Shown piece after piece: positions 57,281-64,000 of a DNA stretch of 64,000 nt (positions within the stretch are counted from its first letter, which is position 1; every line of letters starts with the position of its first letter). A program made the translations under genes and the position numbers. The notes below the pieces were generated by a model. The model searched no databases. It was not told where the DNA came from and saw only the letters and a program-made list of their open reading frames with translations. The DNA is from Longimicrobium sp. (lineage in GTDB: Bacteria > Gemmatimonadota > Gemmatimonadetes > Longimicrobiales > Longimicrobiaceae): NCBI GenBank assembly GCA_036387335.1, contig DASVTZ010000186.1, positions 22,708-86,707 on the forward strand, in the 5' to 3' direction.

Positions 57281-58420
57281 ATGACCGAGACCCACGACAT
57301 TCCGCAGACCGCGGCCACGCACCCGGAAGCCGCGCCGACCTCGCGCCGCCGCTTCCTGCACATTTCGGCACTGGGGCTGGCCGCGGGAGCCGCGGTGGCC
57401 GCCTGCAAGCCGCAGAATACGCCCGCCGCCGCGGGCGCGGGATCGGCCGACGGCAACCGGAGCGCCAGCAACGCCGCCCACCCCGGCGCCATGCCGACCG
57501 ACAGCGACCACAGCGGCGGAAGCACGGCGCCGCACCCGGCCCAGACGGCGCGCGCGAAGGCGGACGAGATGGACGCCATGCACGAGAAGGGGATCAAGGC
57601 CTTCCCCGCGAAGACCGCCGGCAAGGGCAACCAGCCGATGGCGCCGACGATGGTGGGCGGGGTCAAGGTGTTCGAGCTGACGGCGGAGAAGATCAAGTGG
57701 GAAGTGGAGCCGGGCCGCATGGTGGACGCGATGGCGTACAACGGCCAGGTCCCCGGCCCGCAGATCCGCGTGCGCGAGGGCGACCGCGTGCGCGTGATCG
57801 TCCACAACAAGCTGGAGCAGTCCACCGCGGTGCACTTCCACGGCGTGGAGGTCCCCAACGACCAGGACGGGGTCCCCTTCATCACGCAGCCGCCGGTGAA
57901 GCCGGGTGAGAGCTACACGTACGAGTTCACGGCGCCCAACCCCGGCTCGCACATGTACCACTCGCACCACAACGCGGCGGAGCAGGTGGGCCAGGGCCTC
58001 CTGGGCGCGTTCATCATCGAGCCGCGCCGCAAGCGGGCGATCGAGAAGGTGGACGTGGACTACGTGATGATCATCAACGACGGCTACCACGGCTACACCA
58101 TCAACGGCAAGGGCTTCCCCGCTACCGAGCCGATCGTGGCGAAGCTGGGCCAGAAGGTGCGCATCCGCTTCATGAACGAGGGGATGATGATCCACCCGAT
58201 GCACCTGCACGGCATGCACATGACCGTCATCGACAAGGATGGATGGCCGCAGCCTCAGCCCTGGAAGTGCGACACCCTCAACGTGGCGCCCGGCGAGCGC
58301 TGGGACGTGATCGTAAACTGCAACAACCCCGGCACCTGGGCGTTCCACTGCCACATCCTGCCGCACGCGGAGAGCCCGCACGGGATGTTCGGGATGGTGA
58401 CGGCGCTGGTGGTGACATGA
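57281..58420 (+). CDS. Tat-exported two-domain multicopper oxidase
   Basis: The 379-aa protein begins with a Tat signal (SRRRFLHISALGLAAGAAVAAC), which also ends in a lipobox-like AAC. It carries the copper motifs in pairs: HFHG and HSHH in the first cupredoxin domain, HPMHLHGMH and HCHILPHAESPHGM in the second. The second holds the type 1 Cys-His-Met ligands (C-H-x3-H-x-Met). The length fits small two-domain oxidases. It may oxidise Cu(I) or phenolic substrates. The ribosome binding site AGGGAACC precedes the ATG. The stop codon TGA is the first bases of an octamer repeat array. Confidence 0.92.
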   Translation: MTETHDIPQTAATHPEAAPTSRRRFLHISALGLAAGAAVAACKPQNTPAAAGAGSADGNRSASNAAHPGAMPTDSDHSGGSTAPHPAQTARAKADEMDAMHEKGIKAFPAKTAGKGNQPMAPTMVGGVKVFELTAEKIKWEVEPGRMVDAMAYNGQVPGPQIRVREGDRVRVIVHNKLEQSTAVHFHGVEVPNDQDGVPFITQPPVKPGESYTYEFTAPNPGSHMYHSHHNAAEQVGQGLLGAFIIEPRRKRAIEKVDVDYVMIINDGYHGYTINGKGFPATEPIVAKLGQKVRIRFMNEGMMIHPMHLHGMHMTVIDKDGWPQPQPWKCDTLNVAPGERWDVIVNCNNPGTWAFHCHILPHAESPHGMFGMVTALVVT

Positions 58421-58793
58421 GTGCGTGAGTGCGTGAGTGCGTGAGTGCGTGAGTGCGGATGGGGAATGGGGAATGGGGAATGGGGCCACGGTGGAGTGGA
58501 CAACAGCCCGACTCGCGGCCCCACCCCATTTTGTCATCCTGAGCAAAGCGCCTCACCGCCCTCGCCCGTGCTCCAGACTGTGGCGCGCAGCGAAGGATCT
58601 ACTGCGCGCGACGAGGGGCTCGCGGTCGGGGGCCGTCCTCCTGCCGCGCCGGCTAGATCCTTCGGTCGCCGCAGAAGGACCCGAGGGCGCTGCACTGCCC
58701 TGCGGGGCGGCTCCCTCAGGATGACAACACGCACTAACGCACTAACGCACTAACGCACTAACGCACTAACGCACTAACGCACTAACGCACTTT
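58418..58793. repeat. Composite repeat: octamer arrays enclosing a nested inverted repeat
   Basis: From left to right it shows five AGTGCGTG units starting at the oxidase stop codon, and about three and a half GGGGAAT heptamers (58459-58485). An inverted-repeat block follows: GTCATCCTGAG at 58533 with CTCAGGATGAC at 58715, and GAAGGATCTA at 58592 with TAGATCCTTC at 58654. About eight ACGCACTA units come last (58728-58793). The inner GTCATCCTGAG/GAAGGATC sequences resemble a repeat seen across many bacteria. The gap 58421-58797 holds no gene. Confidence 0.88.
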
Positions 58794-58797
58794 CCTC

Positions 58798-59793
58798 TCA
58801 CCAATCCCGCGTAAACTTCTGCACCGTCCCCGCCGCCGGAATGCGCGCGCCATCCACCGCGACCCACCAGCGGGCGTCGCCGTCGTACGGGGTGGACTCC
58901 ACGAGGAAGGCGGCCTCGAACTCCTCGCCCTTGAGGAAGTCGGCGCGGACGCGCGGGGCGGCGGGATCGGCGAACTGGAGCGCGGGGACGCCGGCGCGTG
59001 CGATGGCCACGCGGCGGCGGCAGGCCACGAACTCGCGCCCGTTCACCACGTGGTCCGCTCCGTCCACGGGCGGCGGCGCGACGACCGCGGCGAAGGCGGC
59101 GGGCGGCCGGGGCTCCGCGGTCCCGTAGTGCGCCGCGAGGGCGCGCGCCATCGCGACGGCGCACTTGGCCGGCGTGCCGGCGGCGGTCAGCAGCGCCTTG
59201 TCCGCGCCCAGGTTGCCGTGCTCCAGGACGATGCGCTCCATCCGGTCCCACAGCGCCGCGGTGTTGCGGAACATCGCCAGGCGCGAAGGCGTGGAGTCCG
59301 TCGCCACCCCGGTCTGCTTCTCGGACATCAGCCCCAGCTCGCGCGAGAAGCGCATGGGGATCCCCGTCTCCTCGCTGATCTCCTCCACGATCAGCCGCCC
59401 CAGCTTGCGCGTCTTCTTGTTGTTCGCCCACGTGTCCGGCGAGTTGGCGGGCGTATCGCCCAGCCCGGCGCCGTCCGGCACGATGGCGAAGATCCCCTTC
59501 CCCGCGCTCGGCGCCTCCATGTGCACGTCGATCATCACCACGGAGTCGCCGTCGGGGAGCGACTCCGCGACCGACGCCACCTTCTTCGCCACGTCCCCCA
59601 GACCCCCCGCGAACCAGTCCGGCTTCCCCTTCGTCGGCTTCAACCGCTGCACGTAATGCACGGTGAATCCCTTCTCCGGCAGGATGCGCGCGTACGCGTC
59701 GGCATACGCGAGCGTGAGGGCCGCCTCGCCCGCCGAGCCGCCGTTGGTCGTGTTCCGATGCCCCGCGCTGAGAATGACGTGCGTCTTCGCCAT
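58798..59793 (-). CDS. Amidase_3-like zinc hydrolase with C-terminal beta domain
   Basis: This 331-aa protein has the Amidase_3 strand order. The first Zn ligand is in VILSAGHRNTTNGG, the Glu in AGEAALTLAYADAY, and a later His in VVMIDVHMEAP. The family removes stem peptides from peptidoglycan. There is no signal peptide and the last 90 residues form a beta-rich domain, so it may be cytosolic or phage-lysin-like; GKGIFAIVPDGAGL and KTRKLGRL are unusual for secreted amidases. GGAGG lies 7 bp before the ATG. An octamer repeat ends 4 bp from its stop. Confidence 0.75.
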   Translation of the reverse strand: MAKTHVILSAGHRNTTNGGSAGEAALTLAYADAYARILPEKGFTVHYVQRLKPTKGKPDWFAGGLGDVAKKVASVAESLPDGDSVVMIDVHMEAPSAGKGIFAIVPDGAGLGDTPANSPDTWANNKKTRKLGRLIVEEISEETGIPMRFSRELGLMSEKQTGVATDSTPSRLAMFRNTAALWDRMERIVLEHGNLGADKALLTAAGTPAKCAVAMARALAAHYGTAEPRPPAAFAAVVAPPPVDGADHVVNGREFVACRRRVAIARAGVPALQFADPAAPRVRADFLKGEEFEAAFLVESTPYDGDARWWVAVDGARIPAAGTVQKFTRDW

Positions 59794-59905
59794 GAATCGC
59801 CTCCGATGAATGGGATGCAGGAGTCGCGGACCGTGCGCATTCTTACGGATAATGAGTACGGGGTGCATCCGGAAGGGGAACGTTTTGAGCCTGCAGCTGC
59901 GTTCG

Positions 59906-60355
59906 TCAGAACAGCCGCTCGTTCCAGGGCACGGCAAAGGGCTCGGAGACCCTGATCCGAGCGGCCTCCGGATGCTCCGGGTTGATCATCAAGTATAGTC
60001 CCACGGGGTGTGACGATACGGCGGGCACCAGCAGTCCAGCGGAGCGCCGCTGGTCGTACCAGGCGTCCCCGAACGCGGCCGCGGCGGGCGACTGCCGGGC
60101 GTCCCAGCCGGGGAGGCGGGCCGGGGCCAAACGCTCCAGGAGCTCATCCGGAACGTCGATGCGGACGGCGTGGTGCGGACCGGGAAGGGTGCGCGGCTTC
60201 AGCGTGTGCGCCAGGATCTCCAGAATCGCCCCGGCGAACGAGTCCGCGCCGTAGATGACGCGGCGCCCCCGCGAGTTCCAGCGCCCGCCCCAGTCGTGCG
60301 CCCCCGTTCCATCGAAGGGCGGATGCCGCGTCTTGGTGATCCGCCAGGCGATCAT
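59906..60355 (-). CDS. RES-domain toxin
   Basis: The 149-aa protein has RES-domain hallmarks, with the conserved Arg in AWRITKTRHPPFDGTGA, the Glu in AILEILAHTL and the Ser in GLLVPAVSSHPVG. RES toxins break down NAD+ by phosphorolysis and stall growth. Its start overlaps the stop of the antitoxin gene (ATGA), which is the normal coupling for this type II pair. Confidence 0.93.
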   Translation of the reverse strand: MIAWRITKTRHPPFDGTGAHDWGGRWNSRGRRVIYGADSFAGAILEILAHTLKPRTLPGPHHAVRIDVPDELLERLAPARLPGWDARQSPAAAAFGDAWYDQRRSAGLLVPAVSSHPVGLYLMINPEHPEAARIRVSEPFAVPWNERLF

Positions 60356-60786
60356 ACGGGAAGCGCGTACTCGATCCTCATCAGCAGCTCCTCCACCTCC
60401 CGCGCGCCGAGATCGGTGCGGGCGAGGTCGATCGGCCGCTCGTCGCCGAGCTGCGGCTGGGTGCTTGTGAGGAACTCGCGCGCGAGCCCCGGATCTTCCC
60501 ACACGTGCTCGGCGAGCGTGGCGAGGCGGGCGAGCCGCTCCGTGCGCTCGCTTTCCTCTGGGCTCAGCCGGGTACGGCGCCGGAGCGTGGTCTTGGGCAC
60601 GATGCGGTACTTGAGGGTGGACGCCTCGACGTCGTTCACACTTAGATACCCCGCAACCGCGTCCAGCGATTCCACGGGGAGCCCCTCCTCGACCGCGCGG
60701 CGCAGCTCCGTGAGCGTCCCCACGCGCCGCCCGAGCGTGCGTGCCCCGCCCAGCATCTCCGCGACCTCCATCGCGCTCACGGTCAT
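60352..60786 (-). CDS. Xre/MbcA/ParS-type antitoxin (RES partner)
   Basis: This 144-aa protein has the Xre/MbcA/ParS toxin-binding tail near its end (DERPIDLARTDLGAREVEELL) and a helical N-terminal part (VSAMEVAEMLGG). It neutralises the RES toxin and represses the pair's promoter. The ATG at 60786 is chosen because of the very strong AAGGAGGA 5 bp upstream. The longer GTG form at 60831 would run into the promoter region. Confidence 0.92.
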   Translation of the reverse strand: MTVSAMEVAEMLGGARTLGRRVGTLTELRRAVEEGLPVESLDAVAGYLSVNDVEASTLKYRIVPKTTLRRRTRLSPEESERTERLARLATLAEHVWEDPGLAREFLTSTQPQLGDERPIDLARTDLGAREVEELLMRIEYALPV

Positions 60787-60811
60787 GGCTCCTCCTTGGG
60801 TTGATCCAACT

Positions 60812-60838
60812 GGACCGAATATCGTGTCCACCTGGTCC
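60812..60838 (-). promoter_or_regulatory. Possible promoter/operator of the RES toxin-antitoxin pair
   Basis: GGACC (60812) and GGTCC (60834) are 5-bp inverted arms enclosing a possible -10 box GATATT on the minus strand. A TTGTTG lies 17 bp further upstream. Autorepression by the antitoxin would fit, but the match is weak. Confidence 0.3.
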
Positions 60839-60928
60839 TACAACAAGAAGCATTCGCCCGCGGCCGGATTCTTCCATCCCGGGCGACACGATGCTTCCGC
60901 CCACAATCCTTTGAACCGCCGAGCCCCG

Positions 60929-61366
60929 ATGAACCGCCTCCATCGCATCGCCCTGACCTCGCTCGCGCTGGTGGGCGCGTGCGGGTCGCTGCCCCCGCGT
61001 TCGGACGTCCCGCAGCCGAGCGGCGATCATAGCTGCTACCGCTCCACGACGCCGCTCCTGTCGCGATCCGCCACGCGGCTCTCCGGCCAGTGGCTGGTGC
61101 TCAGCGACCGGGGAGGCGAGGCGGTGGGGGCGCACTGGTACGACGGGCGCATCGTGGAGGAGAGCGGCGCCTGGCGGCCGCTTCGCTGGCAGTCCGTCCG
61201 CGGCGGCTCCTCCCTCCGCGTGCGCTGGAACGAGGGCGCCACCGAGGGCACCATGGAGCTGAACGACCGTGGTTCGGAGCTCGCCGGCACCGCCCAAGCC
61301 GGAACGCAGAACTGGCACGTCCGCGCCACCCGCGTCGACTGCGCCACCCTCCCCCCCGCCCGCTGA
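60929..61366 (+). CDS. Small lipoprotein of unknown function
   Basis: The 145-aa protein has a lipobox LVGAC. The mature part is a beta-rich domain with phrases LSGQWLVLSDRGG, WYDGRIVEESGAW and MELNDRGSELAGTAQ, suggestive of a lipocalin-like or small sandwich fold. No family match is made. It is divergent from the antitoxin gene and the ribosome binding site is weak. Confidence 0.65.
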   Translation: MNRLHRIALTSLALVGACGSLPPRSDVPQPSGDHSCYRSTTPLLSRSATRLSGQWLVLSDRGGEAVGAHWYDGRIVEESGAWRPLRWQSVRGGSSLRVRWNEGATEGTMELNDRGSELAGTAQAGTQNWHVRATRVDCATLPPAR

Positions 61367-61378
61367 CGCAACGAAACA

Positions 61379-61409
61379 CGCCCCTGCCGCGAACCTCGCG
61401 GCAGGGGCG
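61379..61409. terminator. 14-bp hairpin between convergent genes
   Basis: CGCCCCTGCCGCGA pairs with TCGCGGCAGGGGCG across an ACC loop. It lies between the lipoprotein stop and the argS stop and could serve both strands, although T runs are short. Confidence 0.55.
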
Positions 61410-61418
61410 CAAAACCAG

Positions 61419-61503
61419 CCCCCTCTCTCGATAACAGAGGGCGCAGCCCTCTCCTGTTATCGGGAGAGGGGGCAGTCGAGTGTAACGAGACGGGGGTGAG
61501 GGC
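61419..61503. repeat. Large hairpin repeat at the 3' end of a minus-strand gene (copy 2)
   Basis: It repeats the element at 8886-8973 with CTCTCTCGATAACAGAGG facing CCTCTCCTGTTATCGGGAGA. The same tail, with GAGTGTAACGAG and GGGGGTGAGGGCC, follows. It ends 6 bp from the argS stop codon. Confidence 0.75.
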
Positions 61504-61508
61504 CCCGC

Positions 61509-63263
61509 CTACATCCGCTCCGGCGCCTCGATCCCCAGAATCCCCAGCGCCAGCACGAGCTGATCGCTCACCAGCCGCGTGAGGGTGAGCATGGAGGCGC
61601 GCCGGGCCGCATCCTCCTCGGAGAGGATGTGGTGCGCGTGGTAGAAGGCGTTGAAGCTCTGCGCCAGCTCGAAGGCGTGCTCGCACAGGGCGTTGGGCGC
61701 GCGCCGCTCGTAGGTGGCCATCACCGCCCGCCCGAAGTCCAGCAGGCGCAGGCACACGTCGCGCTCCTCGTCGCTGCGCGGCGCCACCAGCTCGCCCGCC
61801 TCGAAGCCGGCGGCCGCCGCCCTGGCCTGGATGGAACGCGAGCGGACGATGGAGTAGCAGAGGTACGGCCCCGTCTTCCCCTCGAACGAGGAGAACTGCG
61901 CCACGTCGAAGATGTAGTCCGACGTGCGGTGGTTGCGCAGGTCCGCGAACTTGATGGCCGCCAGCCCGATCCGCTTCGCGATCGTCTCCCGCTCCTCGTC
62001 GGTGATGTCGGCGGAGAGCGCGATCTCGCCCAGGCGGCTGCGCGCTTCGGCGATGGTGAGCTCCAGCAAGTCGCGCAGGCTCATCACCTCGCCCGCGCGC
62101 GTCTTGAAGGGCTTGCCGTCCGGCCCGTTCATCGTGCCGAAGCCCAGGTGCTCCAGCACGGGGCGGCCCTCCTTCACCATCCCCCCCGCCTCGGCCGCGC
62201 GGAATACCTGCACGAAGTGGAGCCGCTGCCGCTGGTCCACCACGTACCAGATGACGTCGGGGTCGCGAAGCTCCACGCGGTGCTCGATGGTGGCGATGTC
62301 GGTGGCGCCGTAGGTCACGCTCCCGTCGCCCTTGACCAGCAGGAGGGGCGGCACCGGCTCCGAGTCGTCCTCGCGCTCCACCTGAACCACCAGCGCGCCC
62401 TCGGAGCGCTGCGCCACGCCGCTCGCGGTGAGGCGCTCCAGCATCCCGTCCAGCCGGTCGCGGACGTCGCTCTCGCCTTCCCACAGGTCGAAGGTGACGC
62501 CCATCAGGTCCAGGTCGGCGCGCACCGAGGCGACGGACACGTCCACCATCCGGCGCCAGAGCGCGCGCAGGCCGGGGTCGCCGGTCTGGAGCGCGGTGGT
62601 GGCCTGCTTGGCCTCCTCCAGCGCTGCGGGGTCGGCCTTGGCTCGCGACGCGGCCTCCGGGTACAGCTTGTTGAGGACGTCCACCGTGATCCCGTCCTCC
62701 ACCGAGCCTGTGGGGCCGCCGGGGGCGAAGTACGGCAGCTCCGGCCAGCGGCGGCGGATCTCCGCCACGAGCATCCCCATGGGGAGCCCCCAATCGCCCA
62801 GGTGCACGTCGCTGGTGACGTCGTGGCCCAGGAAGCGGGCGCAGCGCTGCAGCGAATCGCCGATGATGGAGGAGCGCAGGTGCCCCACGTGCATCCGCTT
62901 GGCGACGTTGGGCCCGCCGAAGTCCATCATCAGCTTGATGGGCTGCACCCGCGGCGCTCCGTGACGCGGATCGTCGAGCAGCGCCCCGGCCTGGCGCGCG
63001 ACGTAATCGTCGGACAGCGAGAAGTTGATGAACCCCGGCCCGGCCACCGTCACGCGGTCGAAGGGGAACTCCAGCTTCGCCGCCACCGCGTTGGCGATGG
63101 CGACGGGCGCCTGCCGCGCGGCCTTCGCCAGCGACATCGCGGTGTTGCACTGGAACTGCCCCGCCTCCGGCCGCCGCGACTTCTCGGCAATCGCGGGCAC
63201 CTCGCCGTATCCCGCCGCGGCGAAGGCCTCCGCCAGCTTCTCGTTCAGAAAATCCCAGATCAT
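61509..63263 (-). CDS. argS: Arginyl-tRNA synthetase
   Basis: This class I enzyme is about 584 aa long. The N-terminal additional domain is at residues 1-85. The catalytic domain has the HIGH motif as KRMHVGHLRSSIIGDS, DLHLGDWG as VHLGDWGLPMGML, and a KMSK-like KPFKTRAGEVMSL, altered as is usual in many ArgRS. The C-terminal DALR anticodon-binding domain ends with SFNAFYHAHHIL. It loads Arg onto tRNA-Arg. The start at 63263 (MIWDFLNE) gives the normal length. Nothing in the window suggests a partner gene. Confidence 0.97.
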   Translation of the reverse strand: MIWDFLNEKLAEAFAAAGYGEVPAIAEKSRRPEAGQFQCNTAMSLAKAARQAPVAIANAVAAKLEFPFDRVTVAGPGFINFSLSDDYVARQAGALLDDPRHGAPRVQPIKLMMDFGGPNVAKRMHVGHLRSSIIGDSLQRCARFLGHDVTSDVHLGDWGLPMGMLVAEIRRRWPELPYFAPGGPTGSVEDGITVDVLNKLYPEAASRAKADPAALEEAKQATTALQTGDPGLRALWRRMVDVSVASVRADLDLMGVTFDLWEGESDVRDRLDGMLERLTASGVAQRSEGALVVQVEREDDSEPVPPLLLVKGDGSVTYGATDIATIEHRVELRDPDVIWYVVDQRQRLHFVQVFRAAEAGGMVKEGRPVLEHLGFGTMNGPDGKPFKTRAGEVMSLRDLLELTIAEARSRLGEIALSADITDEERETIAKRIGLAAIKFADLRNHRTSDYIFDVAQFSSFEGKTGPYLCYSIVRSRSIQARAAAAGFEAGELVAPRSDEERDVCLRLLDFGRAVMATYERRAPNALCEHAFELAQSFNAFYHAHHILSEEDAARRASMLTLTRLVSDQLVLALGILGIEAPERM

Positions 63264-63338
63264 ATCCCGGCAGTGTCCCGTTCTCGGTAGTCGTTGCGCA
63301 CCAGACGGATCGGTCTGGTTTCGCGCGCCCAAAGTAGC

Positions 63339-63367
63339 ATGGGGAATGGGGAATGGGGAATGGGGAA
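63339..63367. repeat. GGGGAAT heptamer tandem repeat
   Basis: It has about four units of GGGGAAT, as in the composite element at 58459. It lies between the argS start and the next minus-strand gene. Confidence 0.8.
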
Positions 63368-63382
63368 CGGCGCCAATCGCAG

Positions 63383-64000
63383 TCAGGGAAGCCGCTGGGC
63401 CAGGTCACGCGCGCCCGCATGCTCCGGCTCGATCTCGTGAAGCACCGCCAGCGCTTCGCGAGAGCGGTCGAACTGCTGGGTGATGGCGTACGCGTTCGCC
63501 AGGTTGAAGAGGATGGCGGGGTCGCGGGGCGTGCGGGCACGGGCCTGCTCCAGCCGCGGGATCGCTTCGGCGGCGGTGACGGCGAAGGAGATGCCCTGGT
63601 CGCTCGGGTCGAGCCCGGCGGCGCGCCGCAGGCTCCGCGCACCGCCCGCGTTGTCGCCCAGGCGCAGGAGGATGAAGCCCAGGAGCTGCGCCGACTGCGC
63701 CGTCTCGCCGCGCTCGGTCGCGGCGCGGGCGTAGCGCAGCGCCTCGTCGTTGCGGCCCAGCACGAAGGCGAGCCGCCCCGCCACGAACGCGGGCTCCGCG
63801 TCGGCGCGGAACTCCTGCGCCATGGCGCGCGCGGCCCGCAGCGCGCCTTCGCGATCGCCCGCGCGCTCGTACGCGTCGCGCAGCCGGTCCGTGGCTTCGG
63901 GCCACGACATCGTCTCGCGCACCAGCCCCAGCGCCAGCTCTTCCTCGATGGCGCGCGGGCGGAGCGTGTCGGCCACGGGCGTCACGCGCGCGCCGCGGGG
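63383..64000 (-). CDS. TPR-repeat protein, C-terminal part (5' end outside window)
   Basis: The frame stays open to the right edge, so only about the last 205 residues are seen. They consist of degenerate TPR units such as DREGALRAARAMAQEF, LGRNDEALRYARAATERG and QQFDRSREALAVLHEIEP. The C-terminus is complete (LAQRLP). No other domain is visible in the part shown. Confidence 0.75.
   Translation of the reverse strand, partial: PRGARVTPVADTLRPRAIEEELALGLVRETMSWPEATDRLRDAYERAGDREGALRAARAMAQEFRADAEPAFVAGRLAFVLGRNDEALRYARAATERGETAQSAQLLGFILLRLGDNAGGARSLRRAAGLDPSDQGISFAVTAAEAIPRLEQARARTPRDPAILFNLANAYAITQQFDRSREALAVLHEIEPEHAGARDLAQRLP

Noticed and set aside
58418..58793. CRISPR array
   Set aside because: Units are 7-8 bp with no spacers. 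These are simple octamer and heptamer arrays, not CRISPR repeats.
60370..61318. Upstream frame leading into the RES toxin gene
   Set aside because: It is a shadow across the antitoxin and lipoprotein genes. The RES domain starts at the ATG at 60355.

Overview
The window is about 70 % G+C over most of its length and carries roughly fifty genes. The gene content points to the Gemmatimonadota, most likely a Longimicrobium-type soil bacterium. The clues are an ADOP-type FtsX/MacB permease without its own ATPase, many lipoproteins with short lipoboxes, TonB receptors with a carboxypeptidase-regulatory domain, orphan GAF histidine kinases, and very dense short palindromic intergenic repeats. No tRNA, rRNA, CRISPR array, transposase or integrase was seen. 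The assignment is inference from content, not from a marker gene.

Left part (1-10.4 kb): the 3' end of an M1 metallopeptidase gene, then two paralogous cassettes, each made of a soluble GAF histidine kinase, a 348-aa TPR protein and a small lipoprotein, then a PLP aminotransferase. From 10.4 to 22.9 kb everything is on the minus strand. It holds a secreted thioredoxin-like protein, a beta-propeller lipoprotein, a small six-cysteine exported peptide with a decayed copy beside it, an O-antigen-ligase-like polymerase/ligase, the ADOP permease, and a tight four-gene envelope operon (GT51 transglycosylase, GH18-like glycosidase, S9 peptidase, Amidase_3). From 23 to 27.2 kb there is a TPR-AAA+ ATPase/TPR membrane protein pair, a small lipoprotein and a DUF5694-like protein.

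Middle part (27.3-39 kb): a TPP riboswitch and thiC, followed by a visibly more A+T-rich island. The island holds a type I restriction-modification operon in the order hsdM-hsdS-SIR2-hsdR. It ends against a degenerate duplicate of the thiC 3' end, followed by a thymidylate-synthase-family gene whose key Asn is Asp, as in dCMP hydroxymethylases. The arrangement suggests a defence island that entered at the thiC 3' end. The SIR2 gene sits where prrC sits in the prr locus and may be an NAD-depleting back-up. The thiC gene also carries an in-frame insertion of an octamer palindromic repeat that is intergenic elsewhere in the window.

Right part (38.3-64 kb): a CAT-like acetyltransferase, a helix-hairpin-helix lipoprotein, a TonB receptor, a methyltransferase, a large PAS/GAF histidine kinase, a Ser/Thr kinase, and a DUF5715 lipoprotein. 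Next come a siderophore receptor behind a perfect Fur-box palindrome with a PepSY membrane protein downstream, and a BlaI/M56/S41-peptidase locus with two matching TACA-N2-TGTA operators. After these are a Tat-exported multicopper oxidase, an amidase-like enzyme, an Xre/MbcA/ParS-RES toxin-antitoxin pair, argS, and a truncated TPR gene.

At least five families of dispersed repeats recur in the gaps, often starting exactly at stop codons or within 20 bp of start codons. They are the most striking non-coding feature of the window.
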